NCBI GenBank assembly: GCA_014859465.1 | Contig: JACUUF010000018.1 | Span: 1 to 45,820 of the forward strand | Direction of reading: 5' to 3' | DNA length: 45,820 nucleotides | Source: Methyloprofundus sp. | GTDB taxonomy: Bacteria > Pseudomonadota > Gammaproteobacteria > Methylococcales > Methylomonadaceae | Part shown: positions 9,827 through 22,305 of the stretch, piece by piece | How positions within the stretch are numbered: the first letter of the stretch is position 1 | How the letters are laid out: the number at the start of each line of letters is the position of its first letter | Made by a program: the position numbers and the translations under genes | The notes under the pieces: model-generated | What the model was told of the DNA's origin: nothing | The model's input: only the letters and a program-made list of their open reading frames with translations | Databases searched by the model: none

Positions 9827-10106
9827 AAGCTTCTACTCGTGTTTTTAACTTCTGGCCTGTTCGAAAGGTGACCACCCTACGCGCGGAAATAGGAATTTCC
9901 TCACCGGTCTTTGGGTTTCTTCCAGGGCGACTGCTTTTATCTCTTAATTCAAACTTACCAAATCCTGATACTTTAACCTGCTCTCCTGTTTCTAGCGCCG
10001 CTTTAATTTCTTCAAAAAAAAGTTCCACCATCTCTTTTGCTTCGCGCTTATTTAATCCTAATTCATCAAATAATCTTTCTGCGAAATCTGCTTTTGTCAC
10101 TGCCAT
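9810..10106 (-). CDS. ihfA: Integration host factor subunit alpha
   Basis: Nucleoid DNA-bending protein that works as a heterodimer with IhfB. It is 98 residues long, the normal size. The family signature [18 protein letters not shown] is present, with the proline of R-N-P that intercalates into DNA at the tip of the beta arm. The N-terminus ([11 protein letters not shown]) is IhfA-like, not HU-like. It lies 5 bp downstream of pheT in the conserved pheST-ihfA order. It overlaps the MerR gene at its 3' end. Confidence 0.96.
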   Translation of the reverse strand: MAVTKADFAERLFDELGLNKREAKEMVELFFEEIKAALETGEQVKVSGFGKFELRDKSSRPGRNPKTGEEIPISARRVVTFRTGQKLKTRVEAYAGTE

Positions 10107-10111
10107 TTATT

Positions 10112-12484
10112 CTAGTCTCTCAATTTTGCACTAATGTTATTAGATAAAGCGCCTAACACTTTGTTTACTATAGCATCAATTTCTGAATCTGTGAGTGTTT
10201 GTGTGTTATCTTGCATGGTTAATGCCAAAGCCACACTTTTATAGCCTTGCTCTACGCCTTGTCCACGATAAATATCAAACACATTAATTGCTTTGATTAG
10301 GTCTTCGTTGCAGTTTTCAATACACTGCTTAATCGCTTGAAAAGAAACCTCTTCGGCAACTAACAAAGCTAAATCACGGCGTACTGATGGAAATTTCGAT
10401 AAGCCATTAAAAACTGGCACTTTACGACCCAACAATACGTTTTGCGATAACTCAAATAAGAACACATTACCGTCAAAGCCCAATTGTTTTTCTAGTGTTG
10501 GATGTAACATGCCAACCCAGCCTAAAGATTGCCCCTCTAAAGTTTTAATTTCTGCGCTTTGTCCCGGATGCAATGCTGCATGTTGACCAGCAACAAATTG
10601 CACTTCACGCCCAGTCAAAGCACATAAACTTTCGACATCAGCTTTGACATCATAAAAATCAACTTTACGTGTTTTTTCGCCCCATTGCTCTGGGTTTACT
10701 GAACCTAAAGCAACACCTGCCAACATTTTTTCTTGTTGCGCGGCATCGGTTCCTAAAAAACGCTGACCTGCTTCAAATAAACGTACTCGGCCTTGTTGCC
10801 GCTTAGTATTATAAACGGCCGCTTGAAGCAATCCACACCAGAGCGTGGTGCGCATCACTGCAAGCTCTGCTGAAATTGGATTTTGTAGCTTTATATATTT
10901 ATCATCAGGTACGATTGATTTTTGTAATTCTTCTGCAACAAAGCTGTAGGTAATGGCTTCTTGATAATCGCGCGCAACTAAGACATCTTTCAGCTGATCT
11001 ATATCTAAAATTGCTTCAGGCGCTTGGCTTAATGCAGAACGCATTAACAAACTGCTTTGCGGTAAATTGTTATAACCGTATACACGACCTAACTCTTCAA
11101 TTAAATCCGCTTCTATGGCGATATCAAAGCGAAAACCTGGCGCCGTCACTTGCCAGCCTTCTGTATCTTTAGTGACTGACATACCTAAGCGCTGTAAAAT
11201 ACCTTCAACAATAAGGGCATCTAAATCGATACCCAAAATACGCTTAATACGCTTTTCCCGCAAAGTAATCGCTGCACGCACTGGTAATTGAGCCTGCGCA
11301 ACCACTTCCGTTACCGGTCCAACAAGGCCTCCAGCAATCTCTACGATTAATTGTGTCGCTCGCTCTATGGCTCGCGCTTGTAAATTAGCATCGACACCTC
11401 GCTCAAAACGGTGCGATGAATCCGTGTGTAAACCATAATGACGTGATTTTCCCATCATAAAGCTTGGTGAGAAAAAGGCACATTCTAGGAATATATCTGT
11501 TGTTGTGCCGGAAACGGCCGACTCACTACCGCCCATAATACCCGCTAAAGCCAATACTTTTTCTGCATCGGCAATCACTAAAGTTTCTGTATTGGCTTTA
11601 ATTTCTTGCTCATTTAATAGCTTAAGCGGCTCATCAGCCTTAGCCATACGCACTTCAATAGCACCCGACAATTGCGCAGCATCAAAAGCATGCAAAGGTT
11701 GCCCTAACTCCAAGAGCACATAGTTAGTGACATCCACTACAGGACCTAAACTTCTTAAGCCTGAACGACGCAAACGCTCTTGCATCCATAAAGGTGTTGC
11801 TGCTGTCGCGTCAATTCCTTTAATCAATCGACCTAAATAACGCGGACACGCTTCAGGCATACTGATCTTTATTTCTAGGGTTTCTTGGTGCTCAATAGTC
11901 AGTGGCGTGATTTCCGCCACCGAAAACGGCATATCATTAAGTAAAGCCACTTCACGAGCAATACCTTCAACGCTTAGACAATCGGCTCTATTCGGTGTTA
12001 AATCTACTTCAATCAGCTGATCATTTAATGCTAAATAATCGCGTATATCCATGCCTACGGGCGCATCATCTGCCAATTCCATTAAGCCATTAGCATCGTC
12101 CGCTATGCCTAATTCTTTTTCAGAACACAACATACCAAAAGACAGTTCGCCGCGTAATTTGGATTTTTTAATCTTGAAATCGCCGGGTAATACCGCACCG
12201 ATTAATGCCGCGGGGATTTTCAACCCTTCGCGCACATTGCTGGCACCACAGACAATTTGTAGTGGCTCGGCGTCACCTACTGCAACCTGACAAATTCTTA
12301 ATTTATCAGCATCAGGGTGAGCCGTTATTGATACTACTTGACCAATGACTACACCACTAAATTTAGCTGCCGCAGGCGTTACTGCATCAACTTCTAAGCC
12401 CGCCATTGTTATTTGTTCTACTAATGCTGCCGTATCAAGGGCAGGATTAACTAATTCTCTTAACCACGCTTCACTAAATTGCAT
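10112..12484 (-). CDS. pheT: Phenylalanine--tRNA ligase beta subunit
   Basis: Beta chain of the alpha2-beta2 phenylalanyl-tRNA synthetase; it holds editing and tRNA-binding domains. At 790 residues it matches E. coli PheT (795). Domains seen are the N-terminal tRNA-binding OB fold (VVIGQVVSITAHPDADKLRICQ region, about 45-66), the B3/B4 editing core (ECAFFSP; SSHRFERGVD near 360), B5, the synthetase-like core and the C-terminal ferredoxin-like anticodon domain (FPSVRRDLALLV near 705). A strong AAGGAAGG ribosome site precedes ATG 12484. It follows pheS by 14 bp. Confidence 0.97.
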   Translation of the reverse strand: MQFSEAWLRELVNPALDTAALVEQITMAGLEVDAVTPAAAKFSGVVIGQVVSITAHPDADKLRICQVAVGDAEPLQIVCGASNVREGLKIPAALIGAVLPGDFKIKKSKLRGELSFGMLCSEKELGIADDANGLMELADDAPVGMDIRDYLALNDQLIEVDLTPNRADCLSVEGIAREVALLNDMPFSVAEITPLTIEHQETLEIKISMPEACPRYLGRLIKGIDATAATPLWMQERLRRSGLRSLGPVVDVTNYVLLELGQPLHAFDAAQLSGAIEVRMAKADEPLKLLNEQEIKANTETLVIADAEKVLALAGIMGGSESAVSGTTTDIFLECAFFSPSFMMGKSRHYGLHTDSSHRFERGVDANLQARAIERATQLIVEIAGGLVGPVTEVVAQAQLPVRAAITLREKRIKRILGIDLDALIVEGILQRLGMSVTKDTEGWQVTAPGFRFDIAIEADLIEELGRVYGYNNLPQSSLLMRSALSQAPEAILDIDQLKDVLVARDYQEAITYSFVAEELQKSIVPDDKYIKLQNPISAELAVMRTTLWCGLLQAAVYNTKRQQGRVRLFEAGQRFLGTDAAQQEKMLAGVALGSVNPEQWGEKTRKVDFYDVKADVESLCALTGREVQFVAGQHAALHPGQSAEIKTLEGQSLGWVGMLHPTLEKQLGFDGNVFLFELSQNVLLGRKVPVFNGLSKFPSVRRDLALLVAEEVSFQAIKQCIENCNEDLIKAINVFDIYRGQGVEQGYKSVALALTMQDNTQTLTDSEIDAIVNKVLGALSNNISAKLRD

Positions 12485-12498
12485 AATGCCTGCCTTCC

Positions 12499-13623
<1,125 letters not shown>

Positions 13624-13643
13624 TCAAACTATGCCTACTTTCT

Positions 13644-14006
13644 TTAAAGTGAGCTTCTATTTGCTTTGGCAATTTCTGCAATCGCAGCAAAAGCCTCCAT
13701 ATCGCGCACTGCGATATCAGCTAATACTTTACGGTCGATCGCAACGTTTGCTTTTGTTAAGCCGTTAATCAATCGGCTATAAGAAATATCGCATAAACGC
13801 GCTGCCGCATTGATACGAACGATCCATAAAGCACGGAAAGTACGTTTTTTAACTTTACGGTCACGATAAGCATATTGTCCCGCTTTAATAACCGCTTGCT
13901 TAGCAACACGATAAACACGGCTACGCGCGCCGTAATATCCTTTTGCTTGCTTTAAAATTTTCTTATGTCTTGCTCTGGCTGTTACGCCTCTTTTAACTCT
14001 GGCCAT
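13644..14006 (-). CDS. rplT: 50S ribosomal protein L20
   Basis: Basic 120-residue ribosomal protein needed early in 50S assembly. It has the standard N-terminus MARVKRGV and the RNA-binding extension ([18 protein letters not shown]). In E. coli L20 also represses translation of the rpmI-rplT mRNA. A good AGGAG site precedes ATG 14006. It follows rpmI by 14 bp. Confidence 0.98.
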   Translation of the reverse strand: MARVKRGVTARARHKKILKQAKGYYGARSRVYRVAKQAVIKAGQYAYRDRKVKKRTFRALWIVRINAAARLCDISYSRLINGLTKANVAIDRKVLADIAVRDMEAFAAIAEIAKANRSSL

Positions 14007-14020
14007 GCTCTTCTCCTAGA

Positions 14021-14218
14021 TTAACTGTAAGGTAACAATCGTGCTGTCATACGCACATCTGATTGATGAAGAGTCGCTGCTTTACGCAACTGTCTTTTTC
14101 TCTTAGTCGATTTTTTAGTCAAAATATGACGACGGTGAGACTGACCACATTTAAAAGCACCCGATGCTGTACGCGTAAAGCGTTTTGCCGCACCACGATG
14201 GGTTTTAATCTTTGGCAT
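14021..14218 (-). CDS. rpmI: 50S ribosomal protein L35
   Basis: Small basic ribosomal protein of 65 residues with the usual start [14 protein letters not shown] and the [17 protein letters not shown] segment. TTGGAGAA precedes ATG 14218. It lies between infC and rplT, the conserved order, and its translation is probably controlled by L20 through the 153-nt leader upstream. Confidence 0.98.
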   Translation of the reverse strand: MPKIKTHRGAAKRFTRTASGAFKCGQSHRRHILTKKSTKRKRQLRKAATLHQSDVRMTARLLPYS

Positions 14219-14371
14219 TTATTTTCTCCAATAGTATTAAAAATATCACATCCCTGAGATAAGAACTCAGTAAGGCAAAATGCACGGGCCCGACTGAATT
14301 AGTAAGCTACTATTCCTACAGTAGCGAAACTTACCGAATACATCGATAAGAATAACAACTAATTATAGCTG
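14219..14371 (-). promoter_or_regulatory. infC-rpmI intergenic leader, candidate L20-binding regulatory RNA
   Basis: This 153-bp spacer is unusually long for the operon. In its RNA, GTAAG/CTTAC and GCTACT/AGTAGC (14302-14334) can form one interrupted hairpin, and CTGAG/CTCAG can form a second near the rpmI start. In E. coli the same position carries a pseudoknot bound by L20. The match is by position and folding potential, not by a recognised consensus. Confidence 0.45.
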
Positions 14372-14896
14372 TTATTTTTTCTTTTTAGGTCCTAAAACCA
14401 TGACCATTTGGCGACCTTCCATTTTAGGAAACTGCTCAACTAGTGCTATTTCCTCTAAGTCTTTTTCTATACGCTTTAGCAAGTCCATACCAATCTCTCG
14501 GTGCGCCATTTCCCGACCGCGGAAACGCACTGTTATTTTGGTCTTATTACCTTCGTCAAGAAATTTTGTCAGGCTGCGCAATTTGACATTGTAATCGCCA
14601 ATATCTGTTCCAGGGCGAAACTTAATTTCCTTAACCTGAATTTGCTTTTGTTTTTTCTTGGCTACGGCAGTTTTTTTATTCTGTTCGAAAATAAACTTGC
14701 CGTAGTCCATGATTTTACAAACCGGAGGATCAGCATTTGGTGAAACCTCTACCAAATCCATATTTGCTTCAGCCGCTAAACGCTTTGCGTCCATAAGTGA
14801 CATAATGCCACCCTGCTCTTCAGACAAACCTGTTAATCTGACACGTCTTGCCGTAATTGCGTCATTTAGTCGTGTTGCATCTTTTTTAGAAGCGAT
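14372..14896 (-). CDS. infC: Translation initiation factor IF-3 (AUC start)
   Basis: IF-3 binds the 30S subunit, prevents subunit joining and proofreads the start codon and initiator tRNA. The N-domain has VRLTG, the linker is lysine-rich ([10 protein letters not shown]), and the C-domain has [11 protein letters not shown] and FRGREMAH, ending MVLGPKKKK. An ATG-only start (14827) would remove the first 23 residues, which align with the family ([14 protein letters not shown]). The frame extends to ATC at 14896, with GGAGG 8 nt upstream. E. coli infC uses AUU, and non-canonical starts let IF-3 repress its own synthesis. The protein is 174 residues from this start (E. coli 180). Confidence 0.9.
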   Translation of the reverse strand: MASKKDATRLNDAITARRVRLTGLSEEQGGIMSLMDAKRLAAEANMDLVEVSPNADPPVCKIMDYGKFIFEQNKKTAVAKKKQKQIQVKEIKFRPGTDIGDYNVKLRSLTKFLDEGNKTKITVRFRGREMAHREIGMDLLKRIEKDLEEIALVEQFPKMEGRQMVMVLGPKKKK

Positions 14897-14919
14897 ACTC
14901 TGATCCTCCAGTTTCTAAT

Positions 14920-16827
14920 TTATTTTTTTTGTTCAATTTCGTTATTTAATCTCTGTGTAAATTCATTGAGTGAAAAGCTACCTAAATCTTCGCCTTTCTG
15001 CGTACGCACTGTGAGCGTTTGCTGCTCTAATTCTTTATCACCGATAATCAAAAGATATGGCACTCGTTGCATAGAGTGTTCGCGAATTTTAAAGCCTATC
15101 TTCTCATTTCTCAAGTCAATTTTTGTTCTAAAGCCCTGTTTTTGCAATTCAGTAACAACTTTCTGCGCATATTCGTCATGCCGACTGGCAATATTAAGCA
15201 CAACTAGCTGCTCCGGTGCCAACCAAAGCGGCAAATTCCCGGCATGCTGTTCAATAAGAATGCCGATAAAGCGCTCCAAAGAACCCAATATTGCGCGATG
15301 CAACATAACAGGTATTTGTTTAGAGCCATCTTCGGCAATATAACTAGCATCTAAACGCCCCGGCATAGAGAAATCGACTTGAATCGTACCACACTGCCAA
15401 ATGCGCTCTAAACAGTCTTTTAATGAAAACTCAATTTTAGGGCCATAAAAAGCACCTTCACCCGGCTGCAATTCCCAAGCCAGCCCTTTATTATCTAACG
15501 CCAACTCTAAAGCTTGCTCTGCTTTGTCCCAGTCAGCATCAGAACCAACACGCTTTTCTGGGCGTGTAGATAATTTAATAATAACCTCATCAAAACCAAA
15601 GTCTTTATAAACTTCAAATAATAAATCAATAAAGTCGGAAACTTCTGCCTGAATACTGTTTTCAGCACAAAAAATATGCGCATCATCTTGGACAAAGTTT
15701 CTGACACGCATCAAGCCATGCAAAGTACCTGAGGGCTCATTACGGTGACATGAGCCAAACTCGGCGAGGCGCAAAGGTAAATCTTTATAACTTTTTAAAC
15801 CTTGATTATAAATCTGCACATGACATGGGCAGTTCATCGGTTTAATTGCATAATCACGATTATCTGAATGTGTGGTAAAAATCATATCACCGAACTTATC
15901 CCAGTGACCTGATTTTTCCCATAAGCTACGATCGACAACTTGCGGTGTTTTTACTTCACCATAGCCATGTGAGCGTAATTTATTACGGATATATTGCTCC
16001 ACTTGCTGATAAACCGTCCAGCCTTTTTCATGCCAAAACACCATGCCTGGCGCTTCTTCTTGGGTATGAAATAAGTTCAGTGCTTTACCTATTTTTCTGT
16101 GATCGCGCTTTTCGGCTTCCTCTAAACGGTATAAATAATCCGCCAAATCTTTTTTATCATGCCATGCTGTGCCATAAATACGCTGCAACATTTCATTCTC
16201 TGAATTACCGCGCCAATAAGCACCGGCAATTTTCATTAATTTGAAGGCTTTTATTTTGCTGGTATTGGGTACATGCGGGCCGCGACAAAGATCGGTAAAA
16301 TCGCCTTGCGTGTACAAGGACAGATCTTGATCGGCCGGAATTGACTCAATAATTTCAGCTTTATATTGCTCACCTAAATCACGAAAGAACTTAACCGCTT
16401 GATCACGCGACACAACAGAACGTGTAATTTCTAAATTAGCCGCGACTAAACGCGACATTTCTTTTTCAATTTTCTTTATATCGTCAGGTGTAAAAGGACG
16501 CTCATAAGAAAAGTCATAATAAAAGCCATTATCAATCACAGGCCCTATCGTTACCTGCGCTTCAGGAAATACTTTTTTAACTGCCTGAGCCAATAAATGT
16601 GCGGCTGAGTGGCGAATAACTTCAAGACCGTCCTGATCTTTTGCAGTAATGATTTGTAATACTGCATCACTCTCAATCAGCGTGCTGGCATCAACTAATT
16701 GGTCATTCACCCGACCAGCCAAAGTAGCTTTTGCTAAACCCGTGCCGATAGACTGCGCGACCTCCATTACTGTCACAGCATTATCAAACTCACGTTTAGA
16801 ACCATCAGGCAGGGTAATTACAGGCAT
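14920..16827 (-). CDS. thrS: Threonine--tRNA ligase
   Basis: Class II synthetase charging tRNA-Thr. Domains in order: N-terminal TGS domain ([14 protein letters not shown]), the editing domain with [12 protein letters not shown] near residue 75, the catalytic core with zinc-ligand region [10 protein letters not shown] and [15 protein letters not shown], and the C-terminal anticodon-binding domain ([11 protein letters not shown]). I start at ATG 16827 (635 residues, E. coli 642) and not at the in-frame GTG 16863, because the TGS domain begins there and the extra segment overlaps the leader hairpin. It heads the infC-rpmI-rplT cluster. Its leader has a sigma70-like promoter and a terminator-like hairpin. 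Confidence 0.96.
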   Translation of the reverse strand: MPVITLPDGSKREFDNAVTVMEVAQSIGTGLAKATLAGRVNDQLVDASTLIESDAVLQIITAKDQDGLEVIRHSAAHLLAQAVKKVFPEAQVTIGPVIDNGFYYDFSYERPFTPDDIKKIEKEMSRLVAANLEITRSVVSRDQAVKFFRDLGEQYKAEIIESIPADQDLSLYTQGDFTDLCRGPHVPNTSKIKAFKLMKIAGAYWRGNSENEMLQRIYGTAWHDKKDLADYLYRLEEAEKRDHRKIGKALNLFHTQEEAPGMVFWHEKGWTVYQQVEQYIRNKLRSHGYGEVKTPQVVDRSLWEKSGHWDKFGDMIFTTHSDNRDYAIKPMNCPCHVQIYNQGLKSYKDLPLRLAEFGSCHRNEPSGTLHGLMRVRNFVQDDAHIFCAENSIQAEVSDFIDLLFEVYKDFGFDEVIIKLSTRPEKRVGSDADWDKAEQALELALDNKGLAWELQPGEGAFYGPKIEFSLKDCLERIWQCGTIQVDFSMPGRLDASYIAEDGSKQIPVMLHRAILGSLERFIGILIEQHAGNLPLWLAPEQLVVLNIASRHDEYAQKVVTELQKQGFRTKIDLRNEKIGFKIREHSMQRVPYLLIIGDKELEQQTLTVRTQKGEDLGSFSLNEFTQRLNNEIEQKK

Positions 16828-16857
16828 ACTATATTTTCTCTGGTTTATAAAATAAAA

Positions 16858-16879
16858 AAGCACTGCTGATGCAATGCTT
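16858..16879 (-). promoter_or_regulatory. Terminator-like hairpin in the thrS leader (candidate attenuator)
   Basis: On the minus strand AAGCATTGC, loop ATCA, then GCAGTGCTT gives a 9-bp stem with one G-U pair, followed by TTTTATTTT. It lies between the thrS promoter and its start codon, where a constitutive terminator would silence the operon. It is therefore more likely a regulated one. Confidence 0.6.
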
Positions 16880-16897
16880 TTCAGTTAAATCATGCTG

Positions 16898-16927
16898 ATT
16901 ATACTCACTGCTTTATATGTTTGTAAA
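16898..16927 (-). promoter_or_regulatory. sigma70-type promoter of thrS
   Basis: On the minus strand TTTACA (-35, 16922-16927) and TATAAT (-10, 16898-16903) are 18 bp apart. This would start a leader of about 65 nt before thrS ATG 16827. Confidence 0.7.
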
Positions 16928-16966
16928 CATATACTTACATAATAAAGCGTTTATTCCGCTTGATAT

Positions 16967-17237
16967 TTATTCATCAAGCAACTCTTTACGCAGCATGATG
17001 TACAACTTACTTGTGATAATTTCATTCTTATTCAGCTGATCAAGCATTTTAATTTCTTGTGTGTCTTGCTTTAAAGATAAAACCGAACATTTCAGTATTA
17101 CTTAAAGGCACCAACAAAACGGTATAAGGCACTTTCGTTTTCTGCGCTAAAATATAAATCAGCAAAGAAACCAGCATTAAAGTAAAAAGCGACAAAAAAA
17201 CTTCAAGATTCATAAACAAGCCATAAAAAGCAAACAA
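16967..17237 (-). pseudogene. Remnant of a CPA1-type Na+/H+ antiporter gene (ends retained, middle lost)
   Basis: The upstream part (17237 to about 17110) reads as one hydrophobic helix followed by LAQKTKVPYTVLLV, typical of the N-terminus of NhaP/CPA1 antiporters (A-x-x-x-x-x-P-Y-T-V). Shortly after, a second frame reads an amphipathic tail ending LYIMLRKELLDE with a stop at 16967-16969, resembling the C-terminus of the same family. The roughly ten membrane segments expected between them are absent. A large internal deletion plus frame change explains this best. The family call rests on short stretches, so confidence is moderate. Confidence 0.45.
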
Positions 17238-17256
17238 CTAAGACCCACACAACACC

Positions 17257-18438
17257 TCATACATATTGGCCTGCACACCAACCGGACGCCCAGGCCCATT
17301 GAAAATTATAACCGCCCAACCAACCTGAGACATCTAATACTTCTCCGGCAAAATACAACCCAGGCACCTGCTTGGCTTCTAAAGTTTTAGATGACACACT
17401 ATGACAGTCAACGCCGCCTAAAGTCACTTCGGCAGTACGGTATCCTTCGGTACCATTGGGCTTAACTTGCCAATGATGAAATTGCTCAGCGATAAATTGA
17501 ATTTGTTTATGCGACAAATCAGGCAAAGAGCACTCCAATAAATCATTAGTTAAAATCAAAGGAATCAATCGCTTAGCAAAAAATTGCGGCAGATAATTTT
17601 TTAATTTGACTTTTATCTTATCTTTTTGCGCCTCGAACAACGCTTGTTGTAAATCACTATTCGGCAATAAATCAATACTCAACATTTCACCTTCCTGCCA
17701 GTATGACGACATTTGCAACACAACAGGACCACTTAAGCCGCGATGCGTAAATAATAAATTTTCAGTAAAACTTTGCCTTGCATTACTTATCGTACAAGGT
17801 AACGCTAAACCTGATAAAGCCGCAAATTTTTCTTTTTCTGCCAGCTGCAAAGTAAATGGCACCAAGCCAGCTCTAGTTGTTCGGACATTAATGCCAAATT
17901 GCTCGGCAATCTTATAACCCAAAGGTGTCGCGCCCATTTTCGGAATAGATAAACCACCTGTAGCTACAACTAAAGATTGACAACTAATAGTTTGCCGCTC
18001 AGTTTTAATGCTAAAGCCAGATTCAGCCATTTGTCTGATTTGCTTAATATTAGTCTCTAAGCGTATCTCTACACCGACCTTAGCGCATTCAGCAAGCAGC
18101 ATATTTAATATATCGCGCGCACTTTCATTACAAAATAACTGCCCATGTTCGCGCTCATGATAAGGAATATGATGCGCATGAATCATTGCTAAAAAATCCC
18201 ACTGCGTAAAACGGCTTAACGCTGATTTACAGAAATGGGCATTTTCAGACAGGAAGTTTTCCGCCTCAACCGTGTAATTAGTAAAGTTACAACGCCCGCC
18301 TCCGGACATGAGAATTTTTTTACCCGCTTTATTAGCATGCTCCAAAACCAGCACCCTACGTTTACGCTTGCCAGCTTCTATAGCGCACATTAAGCCTGAC
18401 GCGCCTGCACCTATAATCACTACATCTACTTCTAGCAT
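17257..18438 (-). CDS. HI0933/YhiN-family FAD-dependent oxidoreductase
   Basis: Flavoprotein of 393 residues, the usual size for the HI0933 (YhiN) family. It starts with the dinucleotide-binding motif VVIIGAGASGLMCAIEAG, continues with the family mark KKILMSGGGRCNFTN near residue 40, and ends with the FAD motif GLYFAGEVLDVSGWLGGYN and WASG. The physiological substrate of most members is unknown; some are described as reductases in anaerobes. It stands alone between the antiporter remnant and the thiC terminator, and it is probably transcribed on its own. Confidence 0.9.
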   Translation of the reverse strand: MLEVDVVIIGAGASGLMCAIEAGKRKRRVLVLEHANKAGKKILMSGGGRCNFTNYTVEAENFLSENAHFCKSALSRFTQWDFLAMIHAHHIPYHEREHGQLFCNESARDILNMLLAECAKVGVEIRLETNIKQIRQMAESGFSIKTERQTISCQSLVVATGGLSIPKMGATPLGYKIAEQFGINVRTTRAGLVPFTLQLAEKEKFAALSGLALPCTISNARQSFTENLLFTHRGLSGPVVLQMSSYWQEGEMLSIDLLPNSDLQQALFEAQKDKIKVKLKNYLPQFFAKRLIPLILTNDLLECSLPDLSHKQIQFIAEQFHHWQVKPNGTEGYRTAEVTLGGVDCHSVSSKTLEAKQVPGLYFAGEVLDVSGWLGGYNFQWAWASGWCAGQYV

Positions 18439-18461
18439 TTTTTCACTTCTATAAAAACAAA

Positions 18462-18491
18462 AAAGCCCTTGGACCGAAGTAAAAGGGCTTT
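18462..18491 (-). terminator. Rho-independent terminator of thiC
   Basis: Stem AAAGCCCTT (18462-18470) and AAGGGCTTT (18483-18491), followed on the minus strand by TTTTTTGTTTTT. It lies about 50 bp after the thiC stop. Confidence 0.85.
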
Positions 18492-18513
18492 CATTTACAG
18501 GCTGTTTTGGTAT

Positions 18514-18535
18514 TAGCGGACTGAAGTCCGTGCTA
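18514..18535. repeat. Short REP-like palindrome after thiC
   Basis: TAGCGGACT, GA, AGTCCGTGCTA forms an imperfect hairpin right at the end of thiC. The ACGGACT/AGTCCG core is of a type often dispersed between genes in gammaproteobacteria. Only one copy is seen here. Confidence 0.5.
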
Positions 18536-18537
18536 CT

Positions 18538-20424
<1,887 letters not shown>

Positions 20425-20449
20425 TCAAAAAACAAGACGCAGACAAGCT

Positions 20450-20535
20450 TTAGGGCTTTCCTACGCCAGTATTAGCTGGTCTCAGGTTCAAAGGGTGTTC
20501 TCTCAGCCTCATAATTATGAAGCACCCCTAGCCTT
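20450..20535 (-). promoter_or_regulatory. TPP riboswitch (THI element)
   Basis: On the minus strand the conserved THI pieces appear in order: AGGGGTGCTTC, GAGGCTGAGAGA, ACCCTTTGAACCTGA, then CAGCTAATACTGGCGTAGGAAAG (listed as the region 20453-20475). The CUGAGA and ACCUGA thiamine-sensing boxes are intact. It ends about 40 nt before thiC. No strong terminator follows the aptamer, so control probably acts on the ribosome site. Confidence 0.95.
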
Positions 20536-20691
20536 TGGTTTATAGTTTAACAGTACAAAATAATGGATAACACACGATATTGCAAATTTAATACAACTCC
20601 TTTGCTATATTTCAAAATCTACTCAGGTAATTAGCTGAATTGCGCTAAAATTTATAAGATAAATAATAAATAGCTATTCCCTGGAGGGGGC

Positions 20692-22269
20692 ATGGAATTA
20701 GAAAACCTTAATCAAATTGAAAACAAAGGCTCCGCAATGCGCATTGAATTACTTAGAATTGGCTGCGCAATCCTTTTCTTAGTCGGTATTATGTTGTTTA
20801 TTGGTATGACCACCGAACATATGCCTAACCAGACTTTCCTGATTGTTTCCGCCGTGATTGGTGGTTACATGGCGTTAAACATCGGCGCCAATGACGTCGC
20901 CAATAACGTCGGCCCTGCCGTAGGCTCACACGCACTAAGTTTAACTGGCGCGATCCTAATTGCCGTGATTTTTGAATCAGCTGGCGCCTTAATTGCTGGT
21001 GGCGAAGTCGTCAGTACCATTAAAAAAGGCATTATTGATCCCACACTTATTAATAGTACCGACACTTTCGTCTGGTTAATGCTAGCCGCCTTACTCGCTG
21101 CGGCTGTCTGGCTCAATACAGCAACCTATTTCGGCGCACCAGTTTCAACCACACACTCTATTGTTGGTGGTGTATTAGGCGCCGGTATTGCCGCAGGTGG
21201 CTGGCATATCGCCAACTGGGCTGTATTTGCTGAAATTACTGCTAGCTGGGTTATTTCACCGGTCTTAGGCGGAATCATTGCCGCTGCTTTTTTATACTTT
21301 ATAAAACGCAGCATGACTTACCAGGAAGATATGGTTTCTGCCGCTCAAAAAGTCGTCCCTTTACTGATTGCGATCATGGCTTGGTCTTTTTCTACTTACC
21401 TGATTTTAAAAGGTCTGAAACAAGTCTGGAAAGTTGATTTTTTAACAGCAAGTTCCGTTGCCTTCATCATTGCTTTAGCAATCTATTTTGCCGTACGCCC
21501 TTTCATTAACAAAGTCGCTAATTCCTTAGAAAACAATAAAATAAGCGTCAACAAATTATTTACTATCCCTCTGATTTTCGCCGCCGCCTTACTCAGCTTT
21601 GCTCATGGTGCAAATGATGTGGCTAATGCAGTTGGCCCCTTAGCTGCTATTAATGACGCATTAAGTCACAGTGGCGAGATCGCTAAAAAAGCCGCTATTC
21701 CGCTATGGGTTATGCTGATTGGCGCTTTAGGCTTATCGCTTGGGCTTGCTTTGTATGGTGCAAAATTAATCAAAACGGTTGGCACCGAAATCACTGAGTT
21801 AGATAAAATGCGCGCCTTTTGCGTGTCTATGTCCGCTGCTATCACGGTTATTATTGCCAGTCAGTTAGGCTTACCTGTTAGCTCAACCCATATCGCTGTT
21901 GGCGCCATTTTTGGCGTAGGCTTTTTACGGGAGTATTTAAAACGCACAGACGCCAAACGCCTTGAAGAAATTAAGGCACATCACGAAAACTTAGATCCGA
22001 AAAAAACCGAAGCTTTTTTAAACGCTTTTAAAAAAGCCAGCGTTGCTAAAAAGTCAGTCATGCTGGCCGAACTCAAAGAACAGGCCAAGAATAGCCAAAC
22101 CGACTTTACTAAACGGGAAAGAAAAACCCTGAAAAAAGTTTATCAAAAAGAATTAGTTAAACGCTCACATATTTATAAAATTGCAGCAGCTTGGATTATT
22201 ACTGTTCCTTTATCTGCACTATTAGCTGCTATGTTATATTTCACTATTCGCGGCATAATGATTCCGTAA
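20692..22269 (+). CDS. Inorganic phosphate transporter, PHO4/PiT family
   Basis: Integral membrane transporter of 525 residues. The two inverted PHO4 signatures are clear: GANDVANNVGPAVGS at residues 65-79 and a second copy, HGANDVANAVGPL, near residue 308. About ten or more hydrophobic segments are spread on both sides. A hydrophilic, lysine-rich cytoplasmic section of about 90 residues follows near 430, before the last helix. The family moves phosphate with H+ or Na+; the ion cannot be told here. GGAGGGGG lies right before ATG 20692. It has its own terminator and no PhoU-like partner gene next to it. Confidence 0.92.
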   Translation: MELENLNQIENKGSAMRIELLRIGCAILFLVGIMLFIGMTTEHMPNQTFLIVSAVIGGYMALNIGANDVANNVGPAVGSHALSLTGAILIAVIFESAGALIAGGEVVSTIKKGIIDPTLINSTDTFVWLMLAALLAAAVWLNTATYFGAPVSTTHSIVGGVLGAGIAAGGWHIANWAVFAEITASWVISPVLGGIIAAAFLYFIKRSMTYQEDMVSAAQKVVPLLIAIMAWSFSTYLILKGLKQVWKVDFLTASSVAFIIALAIYFAVRPFINKVANSLENNKISVNKLFTIPLIFAAALLSFAHGANDVANAVGPLAAINDALSHSGEIAKKAAIPLWVMLIGALGLSLGLALYGAKLIKTVGTEITELDKMRAFCVSMSAAITVIIASQLGLPVSSTHIAVGAIFGVGFLREYLKRTDAKRLEEIKAHHENLDPKKTEAFLNAFKKASVAKKSVMLAELKEQAKNSQTDFTKRERKTLKKVYQKELVKRSHIYKIAAAWIITVPLSALLAAMLYFTIRGIMIP

Positions 22270-22278
22270 GCTGCTCCT

Positions 22279-22305
22279 CCCCCTGCTTTTAGTTAAAGCA
22301 GGGGG
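22279..22305 (+). terminator. Rho-independent terminator of the phosphate transporter gene
   Basis: CCCCCTGCTTT (22279-22289) pairs perfectly with AAAGCAGGGGG (22295-22305) around a 5-nt loop, starting 9 bp after the stop codon. The following ATTTGGATATTT is only moderately T-rich. Confidence 0.8.
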
